Source of the DNA: Abyssisolibacter fermentans
GTDB lineage: Bacteria; Bacillota; Clostridia; Tissierellales; MCWD3
DNA length: 35,765 bases
Direction: 5' to 3'
Assembly: GCF_001559865.1 (NCBI RefSeq)
Contig: NZ_LOHE01000033.1
Span: 1 to 35,765 of the forward strand
The notes beneath the pieces were generated by a model. That model searched no databases. It saw only the letters and a program-made list of their open reading frames with translations, and had not been told where the DNA came from. Numbering within the stretch: the stretch's first letter is position 1; every line of letters begins with the position of its first letter. The position numbers and the translations under genes were made by a program. Below are positions 25,845-33,412 of this stretch, one piece after another.

Positions 25845-26134
25845 AAATAATATGAATTTAGAGCTACTGTTTTGTTTGTTAGAGCATCATATTTTACAAA
25901 TTCCTTTGGTATGCCCCAAAAAAAAGCTGACTCTTCTAAATTATTATTTGCTTTTTCATATTCAACAGTTTCATCTATTTTAATATCCATACCATAAAAC
26001 AATGCTTCCTTTTGAAGCATATTATCAATAACCATCTCATTATTATTTTTTCTACAATTATGTAATATTGGTATTATAAATAACATAACTATAGAAAAAC
26101 AAACAATGACTGCAACTTCTATTTTTTTTATCAT
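25838..26134 (-). CDS. Small membrane-anchored protein of unknown function
   Basis: A 98-aa protein I do not recognise. It has a positively charged start (MIKKIE), one hydrophobic helix at about residues 6-24 and then a polar region, so it is probably anchored with its C-terminal part outside. The outer part contains the acidic run YEKANNNLEESAFFWGIPKE. AGGAGATGG lies close to the ATG, which supports a real gene. It has no partner: upstream is the amino-acid-binding lipoprotein 245 bases away, and downstream is convergent hisC. Confidence 0.65.
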   Translation of the reverse strand: MIKKIEVAVIVCFSIVMLFIIPILHNCRKNNNEMVIDNMLQKEALFYGMDIKIDETVEYEKANNNLEESAFFWGIPKEFVKYDALTNKTVALNSYYLK

Positions 26135-26379
26135 TTTACCATCTCCTAGTATGTATAATACTGCTAAGTAAGTAAAGCTTCATCATATGCACTAATTAAT
26201 TGTTACTAACTATTATTCTTATAAAAATTGCATATAACTATATTACCAAAACTAAACCTTATTTATATATTTAGCAAAATAATAGCTTGAAGCTATTAAC
26301 AGTCTTTTTTCAAACATAAAGATTATAACTCCAAGCTAATATATAGTCAATACTTTTTTCAAATAAAGTAATATAATAA

Positions 26380-27183
26380 TTACTCCTCTACTAATTGAGT
26401 AGAATCTATTACAAACTTTTCTATTTTATTTTCCTCAATTAATTTATCTAAAACGCTATTGATAAGTTTTACTAAATCATCATTTCCCTTATTTATAGCT
26501 ATTGCTGACCCACTATCTCCTGTCTGTAATTCTACCGTTGACAAACAAAGAGACGGATTTTTTTGAATATAAGATTTTGCTACTGGTTCTTCTACTATTA
26601 CTGCATCTACTTTATTATTTAATAGTTCCATAATTAAGTTTGATATTTTACCTAGAGCTTTTATATTTTTTTCCTCTGCAATATCTTTAGCCATACCTTC
26701 CTGTGTACTACCTTTTTGAACAGCTATTGTCTTCCCTTTTAAATCTTCTGTTGTTTTTATTTTATCAAAATTTTCTTTGTTAATAACAACAGACTGTTTT
26801 GCTATATAATATACTTTAGTGAAATCAACATTCTTTTTTCTTTCCTCTGTTGGGTTCATTCCAGCTATAACAATATCGATTTTATTAGACATTAAAGCTC
26901 CTAGAAGTCCACCAAAATCCATGTCTTTTATTTCTAATTCCACTCCAAGTTCATCAGCAATTACTTTTGCTATCTCGATGTCAAAGCCAATAATTTCATC
27001 TTTTCCATTTATTTCTTTATGGAACTCATATGGAGGATATGCAGCGCTAGTACCTATTACTATCTTACCTTTTTCTTTTATTTCATCAATCTTTGAAATG
27101 TCTTTTTCGTTACTACAAGCTACAAAGCTTAAAACTAATGTGAATATTAAAAATAGAACTGTCAATTTTTTTATATTTTTCAT
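26380..27183 (-). CDS. Amino-acid ABC transporter substrate-binding lipoprotein
   Basis: A periplasmic-binding-protein type II (HisJ/ArtJ-like) lipoprotein of 267 aa. The signal peptide ends in the lipobox SFVAC (Cys23). The family landmarks are GTSAAYPPYEFH, GFDIEIAKVIADELG, the ligand loop DIVIAGMNPTEERKK and VQKGSTQE. The second ATG (27183) is chosen because GGAGAG touches the first one. The Arg-type T-box upstream suggests arginine, or a related amino acid, as ligand. No permease or ATPase gene lies beside it, so it must work with a transporter encoded elsewhere. A weak AT-rich hairpin near 26280 may end it. Confidence 0.9.
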   Translation of the reverse strand: MKNIKKLTVLFLIFTLVLSFVACSNEKDISKIDEIKEKGKIVIGTSAAYPPYEFHKEINGKDEIIGFDIEIAKVIADELGVELEIKDMDFGGLLGALMSNKIDIVIAGMNPTEERKKNVDFTKVYYIAKQSVVINKENFDKIKTTEDLKGKTIAVQKGSTQEGMAKDIAEEKNIKALGKISNLIMELLNNKVDAVIVEEPVAKSYIQKNPSLCLSTVELQTGDSGSAIAINKGNDDLVKLINSVLDKLIEENKIEKFVIDSTQLVEE

Positions 27184-27322
27184 TTTCATCTCTCCTTATT
27201 ATACTATTATTATCTTTTTAATTTTATTTATCTAACTCATTAAATCACTAAATTTGTTTTATTCCTCCTTTCTTAAAATAATCTAAATTAGAATAAAAGC
27301 ATTCTTATTATTTGTATATAAG

Positions 27323-27372
27323 AAAAATCGCCTCCTAATTAAGAGACGATTTTACACGCGTTACCACTCTTG
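27323..27372 (-). promoter_or_regulatory. Second T-box antiterminator/terminator module without Stem I
   Basis: On the minus strand AAGAGTGGTAACGCG (T-box) is followed by AAATCGTCTC/GGAGGCGATTT and T-rich sequence. It is nearly a copy of the end of the upstream Arg T-box (TAAC-AGAGTGGTAACGCG, CGTCTCTT ... AGAGACG). No specifier stem precedes it. It lies between the first terminator and the binding-protein gene, so transcripts must pass two terminators. Confidence 0.8.
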
Positions 27373-27418
27373 TTAAGACATATTTGATAATGGGAGTAAG
27401 CAACTTATACTAAATGAA

Positions 27419-27483
27419 ACTCCTACTCGCTTCGCTCCTAGCAGTAAGTGACTCACACCAAATCATAGATTTGGGTTCGCTAC
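27419..27483. repeat. Dispersed 72-bp repeat, single copy inside T-box leader
   Basis: ACTCCTACTCGCTTCGCTCC through CCAAATC-ATA-GATTTGG to GGGTTCGCTAC matches the units at 6349 and 35183-35468. It sits exactly between the two T-box terminator modules. Confidence 0.85.
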
Positions 27484-27484
27484 A

Positions 27485-27747
27485 TAAAAAATTCGTCTCT
27501 TAAAAGAGACGAATTTATCCGCGTTACCACTCTCGTTAAAGCTATCTTGCATGCCTTCACTCTTTATTTTAACGGTTTTTACCGTATTTCTCTACTCACA
27601 TAAGTTTTTGAGAAATCTCTTCATGGGCTCTCTTCAATACAATTATGTAACTAGACTCACACCAAACTCTAGCTCGCTTTTACAGTCACTATATTTACTC
27701 TCCCAATCATTAGATTTATTGTTTAATTAAATTTATGATATATATTG
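27485..27747 (-). promoter_or_regulatory. T-box riboswitch, arginine type (specifier AGA)
   Basis: On the minus strand Stem I begins TGGG-AGAGTA and the upper helix AATATA/TGTATT follows. The 3' side of the loop reads GAAG-AGA-G before CCCA, so the specifier is AGA (27629-27631, Arg). This frame is set by alignment with GAAG-TGC-A in the Cys T-box. The T-box GAGAGTGGTAACGCGG (27519-27534) leads to the terminator AATTCGTCTCTT/AAGAGACGAATT and a T-run. Confidence 0.87.
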
Positions 27748-27753
27748 ATACTA

Positions 27754-27782
27754 ATTATAATAACTTTTACTCTATTAGTCAA
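27754..27782 (-). promoter_or_regulatory. Promoter of the arginine T-box leader
   Basis: On the minus strand TTGACT, 17 bases, perfect TATAAT, with the predicted start near 27747, just before Stem I. Confidence 0.78.
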
Positions 27783-27826
27783 TAAATTTATCTAAACTAA
27801 TTTACTTTTGTAATTTTTACAAAATA

Positions 27827-28285
27827 CTATTCTCCTGTACTTCCTAATCCACCTTTTCTCTCTTCCAAAGAATTACCATTATCAGCAGGTAAAAACTGAA
27901 TAAAGATCGCTTGAGCAATTCTTTCTCCTTCTTCTATAGTTACTTCTTCTTTTGAAATATTTATAAGACATATTCCAATGTTACCATCATTAGATGGATT
28001 ATTATAGTAATCTTGATCTATTATACCAGTACCATTAGCTAATACTAACCCCTTTTTTATTCCTATTGAACTTCTTACATAAATATTTAATACTTCACCT
28101 TCTAGCATATATGCTTTTATATCAGTCCAAACAACGAATTTTTCTCCATGTTTTAAAGTAAATGTTTCAGTGCTATAAAAATCATAACCTGCTGATGTTT
28201 TGCTTCCTCTTTTCGGTATATTTATGCTCTTGTCTAAATGTTTTCTATGTTTATCTGCAACAACCTCAAATCCTCTATTTTTCAT
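27827..28285 (-). CDS. dut: dUTP diphosphatase (trimeric dUTPase)
   Basis: Hydrolyses dUTP to dUMP, limiting uracil in DNA and supplying the ThyX substrate. All five trimeric dUTPase motifs are present: AGYDFYS (32-38), RSSIG (71-75), GIIDQDYYNN (87-96), RIAQAIF (122-128) and the C-terminal GGLGSTG (145-151). The stretch after motif 3 (PSNDGNIG) is longer than in the E. coli enzyme. It starts 26 bases after nrdJ with AAGGGAT upstream and is very likely in the nrdJ transcript. Confidence 0.93.
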   Translation of the reverse strand: MKNRGFEVVADKHRKHLDKSINIPKRGSKTSAGYDFYSTETFTLKHGEKFVVWTDIKAYMLEGEVLNIYVRSSIGIKKGLVLANGTGIIDQDYYNNPSNDGNIGICLINISKEEVTIEEGERIAQAIFIQFLPADNGNSLEERKGGLGSTGE

Positions 28286-28311
28286 TTATTATCCCTTTCT
28301 TTCTGCTTAAT

Positions 28312-30663
28312 TTATCTTATTGGACAAACTCCACTTTCACAACCTTCATTTCCTATATCAAACTCTACTTCATATTTCTCATATTTTCTTATTAATGATG
28401 GTATGAATGGTTTCATCTCATTTACTCTTTTATTATATTCTTCTTCAGTTATCGCTTCATATGGTAAAAGCTTATAGAAACTATCATCTAATGGTAAGAA
28501 AGATACTGCTACTACATCGTCCCAGTTATTCCACAACCATTCTTCTACAGCTACCCATTCATTATCTCTTACATGAATTGTAATTGAGCAGTTATGATTT
28601 ACATAGTTTTGCATAAATAATTTATAGTTTTCTAATTGTTCAATCGCTGAAACATCGTACTTTGTCCTTCCATTTGGCGCTTTTACTGGAAACTCAACTA
28701 CTTTAGTAGAACAATCTTCTATTGTTTGACCTACTTCTGGGTATACTGGCCAATTAAGTTCTTCACAAACCTTCACTAATGGATCAGAACTACTTATTCT
28801 GACTCTTCTAACATAGTATGGAGAATGCGAATAATGTACCCCGCTTGATACAGTTGGAAGTTGACTTAATGTACCCTCTGGTTTGATTGTCGTAACTAAT
28901 AGTGGTACATTTCCATCTAATTCGTCAGCATATAATTTTGCCTGTTCATTTGCAACATCTCTTAAAAGTTTTAAAACTTCTGCTTCTTTTTCTTTTGACA
29001 TCTTAGTTGCATTAACCATGTCCTGCCATCCTGTTAACGAACAGCCTAATAGTTTATCTCTTTGTTGTATACTATTCCATTTAGGAATTTCTAGCTCTAC
29101 GCATGTCATTCTATATCCTGCTCTAACTGAAAGCTTTTGAGCTTCTAATAAACCATCTAGATCCAATGTATTATCATCTTTAACATATACAAAAACATTT
29201 ACAGTTGTTAAATTACACACTCCTTTTGAATCTAGTAGAATTTCACCACAAGGATTTACACCATTCATATTAGTTCTACGCTTTGCGCCTGCTACTTCGT
29301 TAACAAATCCAGGTTCTCCTGAATATCTCATTCTTTCAAGCATCCAATGTAATTTTTCACGTGTTGGTTTTTTAGTATAATAAATTGAGTTATTACTCAT
29401 CTGTCTATGAGCAATTTCATTATCTATTATCCATTTTCCATCTATTTGTTTATACAAATTAGATTTAGCTTCAATGCATTCTTCATCATCAGAATCCATT
29501 AATACTATTTCAGCTGTTCTCCTAACACCGCCAACTACAACATTTTCGCCAATAATATTAGCTACGTCCATACAGTCTATAGGTTTTAATTCTACTCTAT
29601 TGCTATCTTCGATTAAACCTCTCTTCTTTATAACTTTATCAATTTTAGTAAACATATTTTTTAAGCTCGAGTGACCACTTGCAGTACCTCCAAAAGTCTT
29701 TAATCTTTCACCCTTTGGTCTAACGTGATTATAATTTACAACTATAGTTTTTATATTTCTGTATTCATTGCTATAAAGCATTTTAAAGAAAAAATCTAAT
29801 GATTGAACCCATCCCTCTTTACTATCACCAATAGTTATTTTAACTGAATTATTAAAATAAAATTGTAAGCTTGTACTATCTTCTCTTTCATTCATATTAA
29901 CAGGTGAGTAGTCCATGTGTATTAATTCGTAATCTGTTCTTACTTTTGGCAATTTTTCAATATCATTTTTTAAAACTCTAACTCCTACTCCTGAACCAAC
30001 CATTAATAAATAGAATAAATCTCTAAAAGATTCAAACTCTTCTATGACCTGAAAAGCACAGTTATAATTAGCCATTGGATAATTTTGAGCTACTTTAGTA
30101 TTTCCAACCCAAAAAGTTCTTCCTGATAAAAATTGTCTTAAATTATATATGTTGTCATAAAGTTTTTCAGCTTCTTCTCTTGTAGTATGAACTAGACTAC
30201 AGTTATATTCAACTGCTCTTCTAACAGTTTCCCACCAGTATTCTCTTCTTTTTTGATCAGGTAACCATCTTGAATAGGTCCTATAATATACAAAACTACC
30301 TAATTGTTTCATAGGTGACGCTTTGTGTTTGTATTTGCTTATAAATTCATCAGATAATAATCTGTCTTCTTTTTTCTTAATAGCATTTCTCAATTTATTC
30401 TGTTCTTCTCTATATATTATGTACCTCTTAGCTACATCCTTTCTAGAGCTCTCCATTAAAAGTTCTTCTACAATATCTTGTATCTCCTCTACATTTATTA
30501 CATCTTTATTATTAATGCTGCTACTAATTCTATTCGTAATTTGTTTGCTAAGATTATTATCTACTCCTAGCTTTGTTTCTGTCATAGCTTTTTCTATAGC
30601 GTTAATAATCTTGAAATCATGAAAATCAACTAAATTACCATTTCTTTTTATCACTTTGACCAT
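28312..30663 (-). CDS. nrdJ: Adenosylcobalamin-dependent ribonucleoside-triphosphate reductase (class II)
   Basis: A monomeric class II ribonucleotide reductase of 783 aa, like the Lactobacillus leichmannii enzyme, making dNTPs without oxygen. Residues 1-95 form an ATP-cone allosteric domain (VIKRNGNLVDFHDFKIINAI), absent from the Lactobacillus protein. The barrel shows NYNCAFQVIEEFESF, the active-site Cys/Glu loop NPCGEILLDSKGVCNLTTVN, and a C-terminal redox pair Cys775/Cys780 (CESGVC). GGAGGG precedes the ATG. It is co-transcribed with dut. The promoter carries two NrdR boxes. No B12 riboswitch is seen in the 220-base leader. Confidence 0.96.
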   Translation of the reverse strand: MVKVIKRNGNLVDFHDFKIINAIEKAMTETKLGVDNNLSKQITNRISSSINNKDVINVEEIQDIVEELLMESSRKDVAKRYIIYREEQNKLRNAIKKKEDRLLSDEFISKYKHKASPMKQLGSFVYYRTYSRWLPDQKRREYWWETVRRAVEYNCSLVHTTREEAEKLYDNIYNLRQFLSGRTFWVGNTKVAQNYPMANYNCAFQVIEEFESFRDLFYLLMVGSGVGVRVLKNDIEKLPKVRTDYELIHMDYSPVNMNEREDSTSLQFYFNNSVKITIGDSKEGWVQSLDFFFKMLYSNEYRNIKTIVVNYNHVRPKGERLKTFGGTASGHSSLKNMFTKIDKVIKKRGLIEDSNRVELKPIDCMDVANIIGENVVVGGVRRTAEIVLMDSDDEECIEAKSNLYKQIDGKWIIDNEIAHRQMSNNSIYYTKKPTREKLHWMLERMRYSGEPGFVNEVAGAKRRTNMNGVNPCGEILLDSKGVCNLTTVNVFVYVKDDNTLDLDGLLEAQKLSVRAGYRMTCVELEIPKWNSIQQRDKLLGCSLTGWQDMVNATKMSKEKEAEVLKLLRDVANEQAKLYADELDGNVPLLVTTIKPEGTLSQLPTVSSGVHYSHSPYYVRRVRISSSDPLVKVCEELNWPVYPEVGQTIEDCSTKVVEFPVKAPNGRTKYDVSAIEQLENYKLFMQNYVNHNCSITIHVRDNEWVAVEEWLWNNWDDVVAVSFLPLDDSFYKLLPYEAITEEEYNKRVNEMKPFIPSLIRKYEKYEVEFDIGNEGCESGVCPIR

Positions 30664-30739
30664 TCAAAACCCTCCATCACTCAAAAGAAATTAAAAACAA
30701 AATCTAAAATTTAAATAATCTTAACTTAGATTCTGCTAA

Positions 30740-30799
30740 AATACATAACGGAAAATATATGTATACATAATTTCAGTGGTTTACAAGTTCCTATGTATT
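30740..30799. repeat. Small inverted-repeat element in the nrdJ leader
   Basis: Arms AATACATA-GGAA and TTCC-GTTATGTATT pair with a 2-base bulge. It is related to the element at 25681. It would form a hairpin in the nrdJ mRNA leader, but there is no adjacent T-run. Confidence 0.45.
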
Positions 30800-30850
30800 A
30801 TAGAAACAAGTCATTCTAATATAATAATATTAACCTTAACTTATGATTTA

Positions 30851-30866
30851 TTACAATATATTGTGT
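30851..30866 (-). promoter_or_regulatory. NrdR box, proximal
   Basis: The 16-mer ACACAATATATTGTAA on the minus strand has the palindromic core CAATATATTG typical of NrdR boxes. It lies just downstream of the predicted nrdJ start. Confidence 0.85.
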
Positions 30867-30881
30867 TCCATATTATTATTG

Positions 30882-30897
30882 CACCAATATATTGTAT
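30882..30897 (-). promoter_or_regulatory. NrdR box, distal, over the -10 element
   Basis: The 16-mer ATACAATATATTGGTG has the same CAATATATTG core. It is exactly 31 bp from the proximal box, three helical turns, which is the spacing NrdR sites usually have. It overlaps the nrdJ -10 box TACAAT. Confidence 0.85.
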
Positions 30898-30919
30898 CAC
30901 CATGTCAATTAGATGTCAA
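30891..30919 (-). promoter_or_regulatory. Promoter of nrdJ-dut
   Basis: On the minus strand a perfect TTGACA, 17 bases, TACAAT. The predicted start near 30884 gives a leader of about 220 bases. Confidence 0.8.
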
Positions 30920-30960
30920 AAATAAATTTCTATATATATTAAAAATACTAGCATTAATAA

Positions 30961-30995
30961 AGCAGAATAAGCATAAATCTATGCCTTACTCCGCT
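30961..30995. terminator. Terminator downstream of the glycoside-hydrolase-like gene
   Basis: AGCAGAATAAGCAT and ATGCCTTACTCCGCT pair with a few mismatches around AAATCT. TTATT follows on the minus strand and TTTTATAT on the plus strand. Confidence 0.7.
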
Positions 30996-31029
30996 TTTAT
31001 ATATTACATCATTTATTAGAATTTTAATA

Positions 31030-32223
31030 CTATTGTTCTAGATTTTTAAAAGCATTAACAGTATATCTATTGCTGGCATTCCAGAAAATCCACTCATTTA
31101 ATCCTGCATCTTTTGTAGCTTTTATTTGAGCCTGAATTTGCGGCTCTTTATATGGAATCCAATTACTCCCATAGTCTTTTTTTAGCCAAGTAGCTGAAAA
31201 ATCTTGTAACCAAGGTCTTAATATCGCTTTTCTTGAATTATCAGACTTATCAATTCTATCTTTAGCTCTTTTCATAGCATTATAAACTATTGTATACGGC
31301 TGAGAATCTGGATATTTAGCCCCATAAGAACCCATTGCATAATGAGATGGATAAACCATTGGACATAATATATCTGTAGCTCCTGCAAGCATCTCCAAAT
31401 TTTGTCCTATCCCTGAATCATTCTTGTTATTAATTATGTCACCAAAAATATCTGCTGAAACATATACTCCTAAAGGTTCTAGTTCTTCTCTTGCTTTTTT
31501 TAAAAATCCAGATATAGCATCAGCTTTTGTCATACTTTGTTCTGCTTGTCCATAACTAATACTACCTTTATTCCCCCCTGTTGGGAATCTTACATAATCA
31601 AATTGAATTTCATTAAAGCCATTCAAAGCAGCATCAGCAGCAATACTTATCGGATATTCCCATGCTTGCTCATTAAATGGGTTTAACCACACATTACCCT
31701 TATTATCTCTCCACACTCTACCACTCTTCGTTTTTATAGCTAAATCTGGTCTTTTACTGCCCGCATTCGTGTCTTTAAATGTAACTATCCTTGCAATTAG
31801 ATATACATTATTCTTTTTCAATGTCTCAATTCTGTCGTAGAAATTTCTAACTTTTGTATTTTTATCTAATCCATTTTGCTTAACAAACTCGATATCTGGT
31901 TTATATGCAAGTATTCCTAAATCTTCTTTGATATCAATTACCATAGCATTTATTTCTGTATTTTTTACAATACCTAATAATCTATCAAAACTTGCTTTAT
32001 TTCCCAAGCTATTAGCAGTTACATAAATTCCCCTAACTTCAACTTTTTCTTTATATGCTTCCCAATTCACTTGAGGCTGTTTTAAATAATCATAATCAAC
32101 AACTGAATTATCTAGATCACTACTTATATTATCTGTTTCACAATGAACAGGGTAACTAAATGTAGTTATTAATAAACTACATATTACAAAAAAACTTGCT
32201 AAATTTTTTATACTCTTTTTCAT
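31030..32223 (-). CDS. Secreted putative glycoside hydrolase (DUF4015 family)
   Basis: A 397-aa exported protein with a signal peptide (MKKSIKNLASFFVICSLLIT, cleavage near residue 28). A single TIM-barrel-like domain of the DUF4015 putative glycosyl hydrolase family spans about 48-390. Conserved blocks are VRGIYVTANSLG, NAMVIDIKEDLG, FNEIQFDYVRFPTGG and CPMVYPSHY. The acidic residues in these strands are the likely catalytic or binding residues. The substrate is unknown; family members are thought to act on extracellular or wall polysaccharides. GAGGTGG precedes the ATG. It is flanked by terminators on both sides, so it is monocistronic. Confidence 0.85.
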   Translation of the reverse strand: MKKSIKNLASFFVICSLLITTFSYPVHCETDNISSDLDNSVVDYDYLKQPQVNWEAYKEKVEVRGIYVTANSLGNKASFDRLLGIVKNTEINAMVIDIKEDLGILAYKPDIEFVKQNGLDKNTKVRNFYDRIETLKKNNVYLIARIVTFKDTNAGSKRPDLAIKTKSGRVWRDNKGNVWLNPFNEQAWEYPISIAADAALNGFNEIQFDYVRFPTGGNKGSISYGQAEQSMTKADAISGFLKKAREELEPLGVYVSADIFGDIINNKNDSGIGQNLEMLAGATDILCPMVYPSHYAMGSYGAKYPDSQPYTIVYNAMKRAKDRIDKSDNSRKAILRPWLQDFSATWLKKDYGSNWIPYKEPQIQAQIKATKDAGLNEWIFWNASNRYTVNAFKNLEQ

Positions 32224-32351
32224 TAAAATGCCACCTCATATGTATTTTTTAAATCAATAATTTCCATCATGTATTCCATCAAAAAAATATTAATTATCTA
32301 TGTTTTTGTTCTTACAGCTATAAGAAATAAATATTTACAGCAAATATTCAT

Positions 32352-32387
32352 AAAAACCCACTTAGTCTCATTCTTACTCTAAGTAAG
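32352..32387 (-). terminator. Terminator of the thioredoxin-like gene
   Basis: On the minus strand CTTACTTAG and CTAAGTGGG pair, with two G-T pairs, followed by TTTTTA. Confidence 0.65.
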
Positions 32388-32435
32388 CTTTAAATTAGAA
32401 TTTGCCATTAATTTTGATGCTAAGACCATAACATA

Positions 32436-32966
32436 TTATTCCATGTTATATGGATAATCATAATCGCCCGTTATTATATTTAAAATATCTAACAATGTTT
32501 CCTGTGCATACTCTCCTTTTTTATATTTTCTTTTAGCTACAATAATATTTGGTTGATTTCCGCTTAATATAATATCCTCAATCATTCTAGGATGTTCTAT
32601 AAATCTTCCTAATTCTCTAAAATTCTCATCATACACAATAAAAGTCGGTATTTTTACTTTATCATTATTTTCTCTGACAAAAAAAGCTTCATTACCTTCT
32701 CTACCAACTATTGATAAATCTATATTAGTATTATAGGTCCTCATTTTTTCTATTACTGGGACATTTATCATACAATCAGGACACCAGATTTCTGCACATA
32801 TTAATATATTAATTTTTTTAGTTACACTTTTTATTTTGTCTATTAAAGACTTATTAAATTCAAGTTTTTCATAAATTTGCAACGTTTTTTCTTTGTAAGC
32901 ATATGTATCTTGATTTACAAAATTACTAAATGATATCCCACTTTTATAAAAATCATAAATATCCAT
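32436..32966 (-). CDS. Thioredoxin-family protein
   Basis: A 176-aa cytoplasmic protein with a thioredoxin fold. The redox motif is WCPDC (Cys62/Cys65), in the strand ILICAEIWCPDCMINVPVI. The cis-proline loop is KIPTFIVYD (Pro107). It has no signal peptide or membrane helix. A 40-residue N-terminal helical extension precedes the fold. The CPDC active site is less common than CGPC and is seen in thioredoxin-like proteins of uncertain partner. GGGGGT precedes the ATG. It is a single-gene unit. Confidence 0.85.
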   Translation of the reverse strand: MDIYDFYKSGISFSNFVNQDTYAYKEKTLQIYEKLEFNKSLIDKIKSVTKKINILICAEIWCPDCMINVPVIEKMRTYNTNIDLSIVGREGNEAFFVRENNDKVKIPTFIVYDENFRELGRFIEHPRMIEDIILSGNQPNIIVAKRKYKKGEYAQETLLDILNIITGDYDYPYNME

Positions 32967-33412
32967 CTTATACCCCCGTTTATATAATCATACAAACACC
33001 TTATTATCTATTCTATGCTAATAAGCAATAAGTATTATATAAAAGTCTTTAAATTTTGTTGATACATTAAATTATAATATATATGATAATAAGATACAAC
33101 TTGTATTTATTTGATGTCACGGCAATCACATGAAATTTGATGTCAATAAAGCTTTTATTCAAAATCTTTTAAAAAAAAAGGCTGCACACTATTTATTATG
33201 TAATATCTTTAGGGATGTATCTATTAATTTATATTTTTACACGCATGATAAAAAAACTTATTTTTTAATAAGCCTTTTTTATCCTACATGTAATCTTTTC
33301 TTATTTTGAAATTTTTTCAAAGTTAATACTAAATGTAACTTGTAACTCACATTTATTTATAAAATTTTCATATAATACCATAATGATGATAATTAATACA
33401 GCTAGGACAATA
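32967..33412. other. Intergenic region between lipoprotein and thioredoxin-like genes
   Basis: About 450 AT-rich bases without a credible gene. It holds the terminator-like palindrome at 33248-33282 and two nearby copies of TGATGTCA-type sequence at 33112-33146. No promoter could be assigned with confidence. Confidence 0.5.
33248..33282. terminator. Bidirectional terminator after the first lipoprotein gene
   Basis: GATAAAAAA-ACTTATT, a TTTT loop, then AATAAG-CC-TTTTTTATC. T-runs follow the stem on both strands. Confidence 0.65.

Noticed and set aside
30664-30884. Cobalamin riboswitch in the leader of the B12-dependent nrdJ
   Set aside because: The leader is long enough and contains ACCACTG, but it lacks the B12 box and the conserved core of the cobalamin aptamer.
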